This document shows positions 7,729 to 15,307 of a DNA stretch of 64,000 nucleotides, one piece after another. Both the position numbers and the translations under genes were made by a program. The notes beneath the pieces were generated by a model. That model did no database searches. It saw only the letters and a list, made by a program, of their open reading frames with translations, and had not been told where the DNA came from. The DNA is from Tamilnaduibacter salinus. Its GTDB lineage: Bacteria > Pseudomonadota > Gammaproteobacteria > Pseudomonadales > Oleiphilaceae. Each line of letters begins with the position of its first letter. Position 1 is the first letter of the stretch. The stretch covers positions 124,001 through 188,000 of the forward strand of contig NZ_QEKQ01000002.1 in NCBI RefSeq assembly GCF_003096655.1, given 5' to 3'.

Positions 7729-8937
7729 GTGGATATTTCCAGTGCGATTCAAGAGCTCACGCAGAGCGCGAACACGTTTTTTATCCTGCTTGGTGCCATT
7801 ATGGTGCTGGCGATGCACGCCGGCTTTGCCTTTCTCGAGGTGGGCACGGTGCGGCACAAGAACCAGGTGAATGCGCTCGTGAAAATCATGGCGGATTTCG
7901 GCGTGTCCGCTGTCGCCTATTTTTTCGTCGGATATTACCTGGCCTATGGGCAGCACTTCTTTGAGGGCGCGGCGGTGCTGACGTCCGGGCAGGGCTATGA
8001 ACTGGTGAAGTTCTTCTTCCTGCTGACGTTCGCGGCCGCGATCCCCGCCATCGTCTCGGGGGGTGTGGCCGAACGCGCCAGGTTCTACCCGCTACTGATC
8101 GCGTCAGCACTGATCGTGGCCGTGATTTACCCGCTCTTCGAGGGCATGGTCTGGAACGGCAACTTCGGTTTCCAGGCCTGGCTGGAGAACCAGTTTGGTG
8201 CAGGCTTTCACGACTTTGCCGGCTCCGTCGTGGTGCATGGCGTTGGGGGTTGGATCGCTCTGGCGGCGGTCCTGATTCTCGGTGCACGGAATGGGCGCTA
8301 TCGTCAGGGCCGTGTTGTGGCATTCGCGCCGTCCAACATACCGTTCCTTGCCCTCGGCGCCTGGATCCTGACAGTGGGTTGGTTCGGGTTCAACGTGATG
8401 TCGGCGCAGACGCTCGACGGCATCAGTGGCCTGGTTGCCGTCAATAGCCTGATGGCGATGGTGGGTGGCGTTCTGGTGTCCATGCTGGTCGGTGGCCGGG
8501 ACCCAGGCTTCATCCATAACGGTCCCTTGGCGGGCCTGGTTGCCATCTGTGCCGGTTCCGATCTGATGCACCCGGTGGGTGCACTGATTACCGGCGGTAT
8601 CGCCGGCGCGATCTTTGTCTTCCTGTTCGAGTGGGCCCAGAACCGGATCGAGCGTCTGGATGATGTGCTGGGTGTCTGGCCTCTTCACGGCGTGTGCGGT
8701 CTGTGGGGTGGCATTGCGGCCGGTATCTTTGGTCAGGCTGGTCTGGGCGGTCTTGGGGGCGTGAGCCTGATGTCCCAGATCATTGGGTCCGTCGCGGGTA
8801 TGCTGATCGCCTTTGTGGGCGGCCTGATCGTCTATGGTCTGGTTCAGTTGGTCTCCGGTCTGAGGCTGTCCGAGGAGGACGAGTTCAATGGCGCGGATGT
8901 GAGCATCCATCGCATCGGCGCCACCTCCTTCGAGTAA
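7729..8937 (+). CDS. amtB: Ammonium transporter (Amt/AmtB family)
   Basis: An inner-membrane ammonium channel of about 402 residues with 11 expected helices. The twin histidines of the pore are visible in GSVVVHGVGG (His about 169) and VWPLHGVCGLWGG (His about 319), at the spacing seen in E. coli AmtB. The GTG start is chosen because AGGAGAGA lies just upstream and the protein then begins MDISSAIQELTQSANTFFILLG, an Amt N-terminus without a long extension. No glnK is adjacent, unlike the usual glnK-amtB pair. The upstream NtrC site and sigma54 promoter predict induction under nitrogen limitation. A terminator follows. Confidence 0.95.
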   Translation: MDISSAIQELTQSANTFFILLGAIMVLAMHAGFAFLEVGTVRHKNQVNALVKIMADFGVSAVAYFFVGYYLAYGQHFFEGAAVLTSGQGYELVKFFFLLTFAAAIPAIVSGGVAERARFYPLLIASALIVAVIYPLFEGMVWNGNFGFQAWLENQFGAGFHDFAGSVVVHGVGGWIALAAVLILGARNGRYRQGRVVAFAPSNIPFLALGAWILTVGWFGFNVMSAQTLDGISGLVAVNSLMAMVGGVLVSMLVGGRDPGFIHNGPLAGLVAICAGSDLMHPVGALITGGIAGAIFVFLFEWAQNRIERLDDVLGVWPLHGVCGLWGGIAAGIFGQAGLGGLGGVSLMSQIIGSVAGMLIAFVGGLIVYGLVQLVSGLRLSEEDEFNGADVSIHRIGATSFE

Positions 8938-8944
8938 ACGGGAA

Positions 8945-8980
8945 AGGCCCTGTCCCGGCTGGGGCAGGGCCTGCTTCTTT
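8945..8980 (+). terminator. Terminator after amtB
   Basis: A 12-bp stem (AGGCCCTGTCCC with GGGGCAGGGCCT, one wobble pair) and a GGCT loop begin 7 nt after the amtB stop codon. A broken T-rich tail follows. It separates amtB from the convergent CoA-transferase gene. Confidence 0.75.
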
Positions 8981-9014
8981 CCGATCCTTCCTTTTCAGGT
9001 CCCGGTCGTCTTGT

Positions 9015-10547
9015 TCAGACGGATCGATACAGGGCGGTGTCTGTCACCTGTAACCGGCTTGAGATGACGGGTCGGAAGTCCATGTGTGCCAGGATGTCCC
9101 GGTCCAGATCCAGGCCGGGGGCGATCTCGATCAACGTCAGCCCTTCCTCTGTGAGCTGGAACACACAGCGTTCGGTGATGTAGAAAACACGCTGGCCCCG
9201 CTCAAGGGCAAATTGCCCATTGAAGGTCAGGTGTTCCACGTCGCTGACGAACTTGCGTCCCTTGCCGGGCTCCTCCACAGTCAGCCCTGTGTCCTCAATA
9301 TGGACTTTTGAGCCGCCCGCCTGGAAGGTGCCCATGAAGAACACTTCCCGGGCGTTCTGACTGATGTTGATGAAGCCGCCGGCGCCGGCCATACGGTTAC
9401 CGAACCGGCTGACGTTGACGTTGCCGTGCCGGTCCACCTGCGCCATGCCCAGGTACGCCTGATCGAGGCCCCCGCCATCGTAGAAGTCGAACTGGGCGGG
9501 TTGATCGATGACCGCCTCGGCGTTGGCGGCGGCGCCAAAGCTCAGCCCGCCGGCCGGCCGGCCACCGATGGCGCCCGGTTCGATGGTGAGCGTGATCCGG
9601 TCCAGCCAGTTGTCTTCGGCCGCGACTTCGGCGACAAGCTCGGGCATGCCGATACCCAGATTGACGATGGCATTGTCGACCAGATGTTGCGCTGCCCGAC
9701 GCCCGATCAGCTTGCGTACAGAGAGGTCACTGCCGCCCTGCAGCGCAGGGAGAGTGATCTCGCCGGTGTAGGCCGGATTGTACGGCTCCGCGAACGTCTG
9801 CTGATGCTCGCCGGGGTCGGCCAGAACGATGTGGTCCACAATGATGCCGGGGACATGGACCCGTTCGGGATGCAGTCGATGCTGCTCCGTCAGGCGCTCG
9901 ACCTGAACAATGACGGTTCCCCCGGAATTGTGAACCGCCTGCGCGATGGCGAGGCTTTCCAGAGGGAGCGCTTCCCGCTCCATCGTGATGTTGCCCCGGG
10001 CGTCGGCAGTGGTGCCGCGGAGGAAGGCCACATGAATGGGGAATGTCTGATAGAACAGGTATTCCTGATCATCGATGGTCATCAGACGGACCAGGTCCTC
10101 GGGGGTCCGGTCGTTCATACGACCACCACCATGACGGGGGTCGACAAAGGATCTAAGGCCCACATGAGTGAGCATCCCCGGTTTTCCGGCGGCAATGTCC
10201 CGGTAGAGCTGGGCAATCACGCCCTGTGGCAGATTGTAGGCCTCGATGCGATTGTCGCAGGCCAACGCCCCGAGCCCGGGGACCAGCCCCCAATGACCGC
10301 CGATGACCCGTCGCACCAGCCCCTCATAGGCGAAGTGATTCAGGCCGCGGGCCGCGCCATCGCCCTGACCCGCGGCATAGACCAGTGTCAGGTCACTCGG
10401 CCCGTCACCATCCTGGAAGCGGGTTTCCAGGGCAACGGCGAGGCTTTCGGGAAAACCGATGCCTACGAACCCGCCCGTGGCCAGAGTGGCGCCCGCCGGA
10501 ACCAGGCGGGCGGCGTCCGATGAAGAAATCAGTTTCGGATGGGTCAT
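9015..10547 (-). CDS. Acyl-CoA:carboxylate CoA-transferase (fused subunits)
   Basis: A 510-residue CoA-transferase in which the alpha-like ([18 protein letters not shown] near 18-35) and beta-like halves are fused, as in YdiF and propionate CoA-transferases. The catalytic glutamate lies in [14 protein letters not shown] (Glu about 323), the ExGxxGG motif of family I enzymes. It moves CoA from an acyl-CoA to a free carboxylic acid such as acetate, propionate, butyrate or acetoacetate. It is the last gene of the dctPQM operon, starting 10 nt after dctM, so its substrate is probably what the TRAP system imports. The exact acid cannot be read from sequence. Confidence 0.92.
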   Translation of the reverse strand: MTHPKLISSSDAARLVPAGATLATGGFVGIGFPESLAVALETRFQDGDGPSDLTLVYAAGQGDGAARGLNHFAYEGLVRRVIGGHWGLVPGLGALACDNRIEAYNLPQGVIAQLYRDIAAGKPGMLTHVGLRSFVDPRHGGGRMNDRTPEDLVRLMTIDDQEYLFYQTFPIHVAFLRGTTADARGNITMEREALPLESLAIAQAVHNSGGTVIVQVERLTEQHRLHPERVHVPGIIVDHIVLADPGEHQQTFAEPYNPAYTGEITLPALQGGSDLSVRKLIGRRAAQHLVDNAIVNLGIGMPELVAEVAAEDNWLDRITLTIEPGAIGGRPAGGLSFGAAANAEAVIDQPAQFDFYDGGGLDQAYLGMAQVDRHGNVNVSRFGNRMAGAGGFINISQNAREVFFMGTFQAGGSKVHIEDTGLTVEEPGKGRKFVSDVEHLTFNGQFALERGQRVFYITERCVFQLTEEGLTLIEIAPGLDLDRDILAHMDFRPVISSRLQVTDTALYRSV

Positions 10548-10557
10548 GGTCCGCCTC

Positions 10558-11916
10558 CTAGTGTCCGGTGTAGGCCTGATCCGGTAACCAGGTTACCAGC
10601 TCCGGCCAGAGGAAGATCAGGGTCAGGACGCTGGCCTGCAGCAGGATGAAGGGCAGCACACCGCGATAGAGTGTGCCGACGGTGATCGATGGCGGCGCCA
10701 CCCCCTTGCAGTAGAACAGTGAGAAACCCACGGGAGGCGTCAGGAACGACGTCTGCAGACAGACGGCGAACAGCACCGTGAACCACACCAGATCAAAGCC
10801 CAGTGACTGAACCACCGGAGCGACCAGAGGCAGCATGATGAGCGTGATCTCAATCCAGTCCAGGACGAATCCAAGCAGGAAGGTGATCAGCAGTATGCAG
10901 ATCACGATGCCGGCCGGGCCGAATGGCAGACTCGACAGCAGTTCCTCGATCATGCCGTCTCCGCCCAGACCACGCAGCACCAGTGAGAAGGCGGTGGCGC
11001 CCACCAGAAGGGCGAAAATGAATGCCGTGGTCTGACTGGTTTCCCGGCAGACGTCTTTGAGAACGGACAGGCTCAGACGTCGGTTGGACAGCGCCAGCAA
11101 CGTCGCACCAAAGGCCCCCACGCCGGACGCCTCAGTGGGTGTGGCGAGACCGGCGAAGATGCTGCCCAGCACGGCCAGAATCAGCATGGCCGGCGGCAGA
11201 ATCGATTTGAAGGCGTCGAATACCACACCGAACGTGACCGGCTCGGCATCATCGCCTGCCGGGGCGGCGGATGGCTGGAACCAGCCACGGACCACGATGT
11301 AGATGACAAAGGCGACGCCGAGCAGGGCGCTCGGGAAAACGGCGCCCATGAACAGGTCACCAACCGACATGGCGAGCTGGTCCGCCATCATGACGAGCAT
11401 GATGGATGGCGGCATGAGAATGCCCAGGGTGCCGACCGCGCACACGGTGCCGACAGCCAGATCCGGGTTGTAGTCCCGCTTGAGCATGACCGGAACCGCC
11501 AGCAGGGTCAGCAGTGCCACGGAGGCGCCGACGATGCCGGTGGAGGCCGCCAGCAGCAGGCCGATGATGACCACGGCGATGGCGATGCCGCCGTTGAGCC
11601 GGCCGAACAGGCGGGAGACGTTCAGCATCAGCTTCTCGGCGATGCCGGAACGGTCGAGCATCTGGCCCATAAACACGAACATGGGAATGGCGACCAGCAC
11701 CCAGCTGCTCATCGTGCCCCAGATACGCTCAACGGACAGCGAGAAGTAACCCCAGTCCATGGCAATGAACGTGTCCAGATACATATCCGACAGCATGGCG
11801 AGCCCGGTGAACGCCAACGCGATACCGCCCAGTACCCAGGCAATGGGGAAGCCGGTGAAAATCAGCAGGATGAACAGCACGAACATCCCGATTGCGAGCA
11901 TCTCGTTAATGGGCAC
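10558..11916 (-). CDS. dctM: TRAP transporter large permease (DctM family)
   Basis: A polytopic protein of about 452 residues with some 12 membrane segments, the channel-forming subunit of a tripartite ATP-independent periplasmic transporter. Typical blocks are [15 protein letters not shown] near residues 20-35, [22 protein letters not shown] near 140, [16 protein letters not shown] near 165-180, and [17 protein letters not shown] near 370. The GTG start is chosen because GGGGAGG lies 6 nt upstream; it gives [12 protein letters not shown] and an 11-bp overlap with dctQ, which suggests coupled translation. Substrate is set mainly by the DctP partner. Confidence 0.95.
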   Translation of the reverse strand: MPINEMLAIGMFVLFILLIFTGFPIAWVLGGIALAFTGLAMLSDMYLDTFIAMDWGYFSLSVERIWGTMSSWVLVAIPMFVFMGQMLDRSGIAEKLMLNVSRLFGRLNGGIAIAVVIIGLLLAASTGIVGASVALLTLLAVPVMLKRDYNPDLAVGTVCAVGTLGILMPPSIMLVMMADQLAMSVGDLFMGAVFPSALLGVAFVIYIVVRGWFQPSAAPAGDDAEPVTFGVVFDAFKSILPPAMLILAVLGSIFAGLATPTEASGVGAFGATLLALSNRRLSLSVLKDVCRETSQTTAFIFALLVGATAFSLVLRGLGGDGMIEELLSSLPFGPAGIVICILLITFLLGFVLDWIEITLIMLPLVAPVVQSLGFDLVWFTVLFAVCLQTSFLTPPVGFSLFYCKGVAPPSITVGTLYRGVLPFILLQASVLTLIFLWPELVTWLPDQAYTGH

Positions 11917-12496
11917 GGCGCACCTCCCCACGAGTCAGGAACGCGATCAGCCGTGTCAGCCGGGAAAGGCCGGCCAGCAGAAGCAGGCCCATGCCGAGCA
12001 ACAGGGAACTTTTTACGATCCAGCGGTGGGAGAGTCCGCCCGCTGAACGTGAGCTTTCGCCAACCTCCCAGGCCTCGACGACCCAGGGCCAGGCGTAGTA
12101 CATCAGCAGTGCGGCGAACGGCATCAGCAGCAGGACCATGCCGAGCAACTCGATCACTGCCTGGGTTTTCAGGCTGAACCGCTCACGCAACAGGTCCACA
12201 CGCACATGGCTGTCTCCGAGAACCGCCCAGGACAGCGCGACCAGAAAACCGAATGAGTAGATGTGCCACTGGAGCTCCTCCAACTGGATGAGCCCTTCAC
12301 TGAATACATATCGGGATACCACATTGATGATGATGACCATCATCAGTACCGGCCATAGCCAGCCACTGAGCTGGCCGAACCGTTCGATCAGCCCGTCAAT
12401 CGGGCGAGAGATCACCGTGTGAGGCAGGTGGGCATCGCCCAGTCCCTCAGGCCCATGGGCGGGCACCTCGGACAGCGAATCACGGGAATCCGTCAT
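11906..12496 (-). CDS. dctQ: TRAP transporter small permease (DctQ family)
   Basis: A 196-residue four-helix membrane subunit of the TRAP system that pairs with DctM. About 35 polar residues precede the first helix (WLWPVLMMVIIINVVSRYVF). The LEELQWHIYSFGFLVALSWAVLGDSHVRVDLLRERF segment is the DctQ family signature. Two further hydrophobic stretches follow and the end overlaps dctM. It lies between dctP and dctM in the usual P-Q-M order, with a strong hairpin separating it from dctP. Confidence 0.93.
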   Translation of the reverse strand: MTDSRDSLSEVPAHGPEGLGDAHLPHTVISRPIDGLIERFGQLSGWLWPVLMMVIIINVVSRYVFSEGLIQLEELQWHIYSFGFLVALSWAVLGDSHVRVDLLRERFSLKTQAVIELLGMVLLLMPFAALLMYYAWPWVVEAWEVGESSRSAGGLSHRWIVKSSLLLGMGLLLLAGLSRLTRLIAFLTRGEVRRAH

Positions 12497-12528
12497 GAGT
12501 GTCTCCGGAAAGGAAATCGGGTCAAGAT

Positions 12529-12552
12529 CCCCCGGTCCGGGCGGACCGGGGG
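12529..12552 (-). promoter_or_regulatory. Intercistronic hairpin between dctP and dctQ
   Basis: An 11-bp perfect GC-rich palindrome (CCCCCGGTCCG/CGGACCGGGGG) with a 2-nt centre and no T-run lies in the 87-nt gap. It probably stabilises the dctP messenger or causes partial termination, giving more binding protein than permease. This is inferred from structure only. Confidence 0.6.
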
Positions 12553-12583
12553 TGTGGTTCAGAGGGGGTATCGAATCAGGACG

Positions 12584-13645
12584 TCAGAAGTCCCGCGGGA
12601 GATACCCGAGGTCCTGCCAGCGCTGATACTGGTCCATGAAGTCCTTCTGGCTTTCATAGACGCGGGCAAAGTCCTCGTTCTGGGAGGCTTCGCGCTCCAG
12701 AACCGTCTCGGCGACCTCTTCCAGTTCCTTCAGGACCGAATCCGGCAGCTTCCGGGTCTTGGCACCCTGATCTTCAAGGTACTCGATCGCTTCGCCCTGG
12801 GTGGCCTCCGCCTGGGCGAGGTTGCGTGTCACGCCAGCCTGACAGCTCATGTTGATGAGCTTCTTGTCGACGTCGCTGATGGCATCCCACTTCTCCTTGT
12901 TGACGGTCAGGTGGAATGCCGCAAATGGCTGGTGCCAGCCTGGGAAGTAGTTGTACTCGGCGACTTTGAAGAATCCCAGTTGCTTGTCGACAGTGGGCAG
13001 GGAGAACTCAGAGGCATCAATCGCGCCTTTTTCGAGTGCCTGAAAGATCTCTCCGCCCGCCAGGGTGGTGACCGACGCGCCCACTTCCTGGAGGATCTTG
13101 CCGCCGATGCCCGGATAGCGGATTTTCAGGCCTTCCATGTCCTGGATACTGTTGATTTCCTTGTTGAACCAACCGCCTGTTTCCGGGCCGGTCAGGCCGC
13201 ACAGAACGGGGTGGATGTTCTGATCGTGGTAGATGTCCTCGGCCAGTTGCTGGCCGCCGCCTTCATACCACCATGCCATGTACTCCCATGGTTCCATGCC
13301 AAAGGGCACGGCGGAGAACAGGATGGAGGAGGGCACTTTGCCCTGATCGTAACCGATCCAGGTGAAGCCGGAGGCGATCTTGCCGGAGCGGACCGCGTCC
13401 ATGATCTCCAGCGTGCCGACCAGTTTGTTGGGTTCGTAATGCTTGATGTACAGCCGGTTGTCCGTGACGTCGCGAAGGTCTTTCAGGACGGAGGGAATGG
13501 TGTCACCCAGGGCGGGCAGGTTGGTGCCGTAGGCCGCCTGCATCTTCCAGCGGACATTGTCGGCCGCCTGAACCGGAGCGGTGGCGATTGCAGCCGCAAG
13601 ACCGCATGCAGACAGGACGGAAAGTCGTTTTGTCGTTGCTCGCAT
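12584..13645 (-). CDS. dctP: TRAP transporter substrate-binding protein (DctP family)
   Basis: A 353-residue periplasmic binding protein with a signal peptide (MRATTKRLSVLSACGLAAA, cleavage near VQA-AD). The mature protein starts with VRWKMQAAYG and contains GTLEIMDAVRSGKIASGF, TGGWFNKEINSIQDMEGLKIRYPGIGG (the DctP ligand-arginine region) and PTVDKQLGFFKVAEYNYFPGWHQPFAAFHLTVNKEKW. This layout resembles the TakP and lactate-binding branch that takes 2-oxo or hydroxy monocarboxylates. The ATG preceded by AGGTGA is preferred over an upstream in-frame start. It is the first gene of the TRAP/CoA-transferase operon. Confidence 0.93.
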   Translation of the reverse strand: MRATTKRLSVLSACGLAAAIATAPVQAADNVRWKMQAAYGTNLPALGDTIPSVLKDLRDVTDNRLYIKHYEPNKLVGTLEIMDAVRSGKIASGFTWIGYDQGKVPSSILFSAVPFGMEPWEYMAWWYEGGGQQLAEDIYHDQNIHPVLCGLTGPETGGWFNKEINSIQDMEGLKIRYPGIGGKILQEVGASVTTLAGGEIFQALEKGAIDASEFSLPTVDKQLGFFKVAEYNYFPGWHQPFAAFHLTVNKEKWDAISDVDKKLINMSCQAGVTRNLAQAEATQGEAIEYLEDQGAKTRKLPDSVLKELEEVAETVLEREASQNEDFARVYESQKDFMDQYQRWQDLGYLPRDF

Positions 13646-13701
13646 TATAATCACCTGTTTGTTGTTGTAAGGCAGTTTTTGTGTTCTGCGCCCGCTCCCC
13701 A

Positions 13702-13717
13702 ATCAAAGACCATGCCG
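13702..13717 (-). promoter_or_regulatory. Possible sigma54 promoter of dctPQM operon
   Basis: On the minus strand CGGCATGGTCTTTGAT has GGCA at -24 and TTTGAT at -12 with the correct 10-nt gap, but the normally invariant GC at -12 is GA. No better GG-N10-GC match was found between dctP and the operator cluster. The location fits, because three matching inverted repeats and a sigma54-activator gene lie directly upstream. Confidence 0.4.
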
Positions 13718-13778
13718 GAAACGTTAAGTCATTTAAAAACAGAAAGTTATATTGTTGTAGGCTGGGACAAAAAAGCGA

Positions 13779-13883
13779 GTGTCCGGAATTCCGGACACCC
13801 GGAGCCGGAAAGCATCGCTGTCAGCGCGATCGGGCGAGAAACGAGGTGTCTGGAAAAACAGACGGTGTCTGAACTTGCAGACA
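13779..13883 (-). promoter_or_regulatory. Three operator-like inverted repeats (enhancer)
   Basis: Three inverted repeats share the form TGTCYG-N6-CRGACA: 13780-13797 (perfect, flanked by G and C to 20 bp), 13847-13864 (one mismatch at the last base) and 13866-13883 (perfect). The last two are 19 bp apart and the first is 67 bp further downstream. They lie about 65 to 170 bp upstream of the possible -24 element, the normal range for sigma54 enhancers, and directly after the activator gene. They are the likely binding sites of that activator. Confidence 0.75.
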
Positions 13884-13895
13884 GTCGGTGACCGC

Positions 13896-15299
13896 TCAGG
13901 TCATACCCAGGCGGGTCATCTTCTCGTAGAGGTTGGCGCGGGAGATGCCAAGGGCCTTTGCCGCCTGTGATCGGTTGTTCCCCGTCGCGTTCAGGGCCTG
14001 GATGATCGCTTCCCGTTCGGCCCGGGCTACGGCGTCAGACAGCGGTTCGATCGTGGGTGCGACCGAACTTGATGAGGTGTCTTCCGGCGAGGGTGGAAGG
14101 AAATCGTCGGCCTTAAGGGTCGAGCCCTGGGCGAAGATGAATGTCCGTTCCAGCGTGTTCTGAAGCTCTCGCACGTTGCCCGGCCAGTGCCAGGATTTCA
14201 GGTAATCGACAGCATCGGCCGACAGCCATTTTCGAGACATGCCCAGTCCGTGAGCGATCCGGCGGATCATCGAATCGGCCAACAGCTCCAGATCTTCGAT
14301 GTGGTCCCTCAGAGGCGGCACCTGAATGGGCAGAACGTTGAGCCGGTAATAGAGGTCAGCCCGAAAATCGCCGGCGTCCACCATGGCTTTGAGATCCCGG
14401 CTGGTGGCCGCCAGGATGCGCACGTCCACCTGGACGACTTCATTGGAACCCAGGCGTTCAAACTCCTGTTCCTGAAGCACCCGCAGCAGTTTGCTCTGGA
14501 GGTTGTGGGGCAGGTCGCCGACTTCGTCCAGAAACAGCGTGCCCTTGTCAGCAAGGTGAATCTTGCCCTTGCGCCCTTTCCGGTCGGCACCGGTGTAGGC
14601 GCCCGGGGCCACACCGAAAAATTCCGCTTCCATCAGGTTGTCCGGAACGGCGGCCATGTTGATGCTCACAAACGGCTCGTCGGTGCGGACCGACGCATGG
14701 TGAATCGCGTGCGCGAGTACTTCCTTGCCGGTGCCGGTCTCGCCCAGCAGCAGCACTGTGGTGTCGAGCTCCGCCGCCCGTCGGGCACGCTGAAGCAGCC
14801 GTTCGACGGGTTCACTCTGGCCGATAAAGTCCGCGAAGGTGTACTTGGTATCCCGGAGGCTGACCGCCTGCTGTTCGGCGCTGGTGGGCCGCCCGCTGAG
14901 CCGGCCATACTTCTCGACGAAGCCTTTGAGGTAATCCATGTCTTTGTAGAACACGAAACCAATGCCGCCGATGACCTGGTCGAACTGATCCCGAATGGGA
15001 ATACGGGTGACCACCATCCAGGTCTCGTGGGCGCGGAGCAGGTCCAGCAGCATGGGCTGTCCGCTGCGCACGATCTGACGCATCATGCTGTTGGGGATCA
15101 GTTCCTCCACCGGCATACCCCTTACGTCGAGTTGTGGGTCCACGCCCAATACCGATCGGTATTTGTCGCTGATCCAGAGGATTCGCGCGTGATCATCGAC
15201 GATCAGGCTGCCCTCGCAGATGTGATCCAGGAGAGTCAGCAGGGGACTGTCCGAGAGATCCGACAGATCCTTGAGTGTGAAACCGGCCGCGTTCGACAC
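13896..15299 (-). CDS. Sigma54-dependent PAS-domain transcription activator
   Basis: A 467-residue enhancer-binding protein. An N-terminal PAS-like sensor (about residues 15-130: LDHICEGSLIVDDHARILW) is followed by an AAA+ domain with Walker A GETGTGKE, the sigma54-contact loop as GAYTGA instead of GAFTGA, and LFLDEVGDLP for Walker B. It ends in a Fis-type HTH (ALNATGNNRSQAAKALGISRANLYEKM). There is no receiver domain, so it probably senses a metabolite. It is the last gene of the liu/aacS run, and its likely targets are the triple inverted repeats just past its stop codon, controlling dctPQM and the CoA-transferase. Autoregulation from the liu promoter is possible. Confidence 0.93.
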   Translation of the reverse strand: MSNAAGFTLKDLSDLSDSPLLTLLDHICEGSLIVDDHARILWISDKYRSVLGVDPQLDVRGMPVEELIPNSMMRQIVRSGQPMLLDLLRAHETWMVVTRIPIRDQFDQVIGGIGFVFYKDMDYLKGFVEKYGRLSGRPTSAEQQAVSLRDTKYTFADFIGQSEPVERLLQRARRAAELDTTVLLLGETGTGKEVLAHAIHHASVRTDEPFVSINMAAVPDNLMEAEFFGVAPGAYTGADRKGRKGKIHLADKGTLFLDEVGDLPHNLQSKLLRVLQEQEFERLGSNEVVQVDVRILAATSRDLKAMVDAGDFRADLYYRLNVLPIQVPPLRDHIEDLELLADSMIRRIAHGLGMSRKWLSADAVDYLKSWHWPGNVRELQNTLERTFIFAQGSTLKADDFLPPSPEDTSSSSVAPTIEPLSDAVARAEREAIIQALNATGNNRSQAAKALGISRANLYEKMTRLGMT

Positions 15300-15307
15300 G
15301 ATGTGCT

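Noticed and set aside
12419-13891. 490-codon plus-strand open frame over dctP
   Set aside because: Opposite to a DctP gene with signal peptide and family motifs; a GC-driven shadow.
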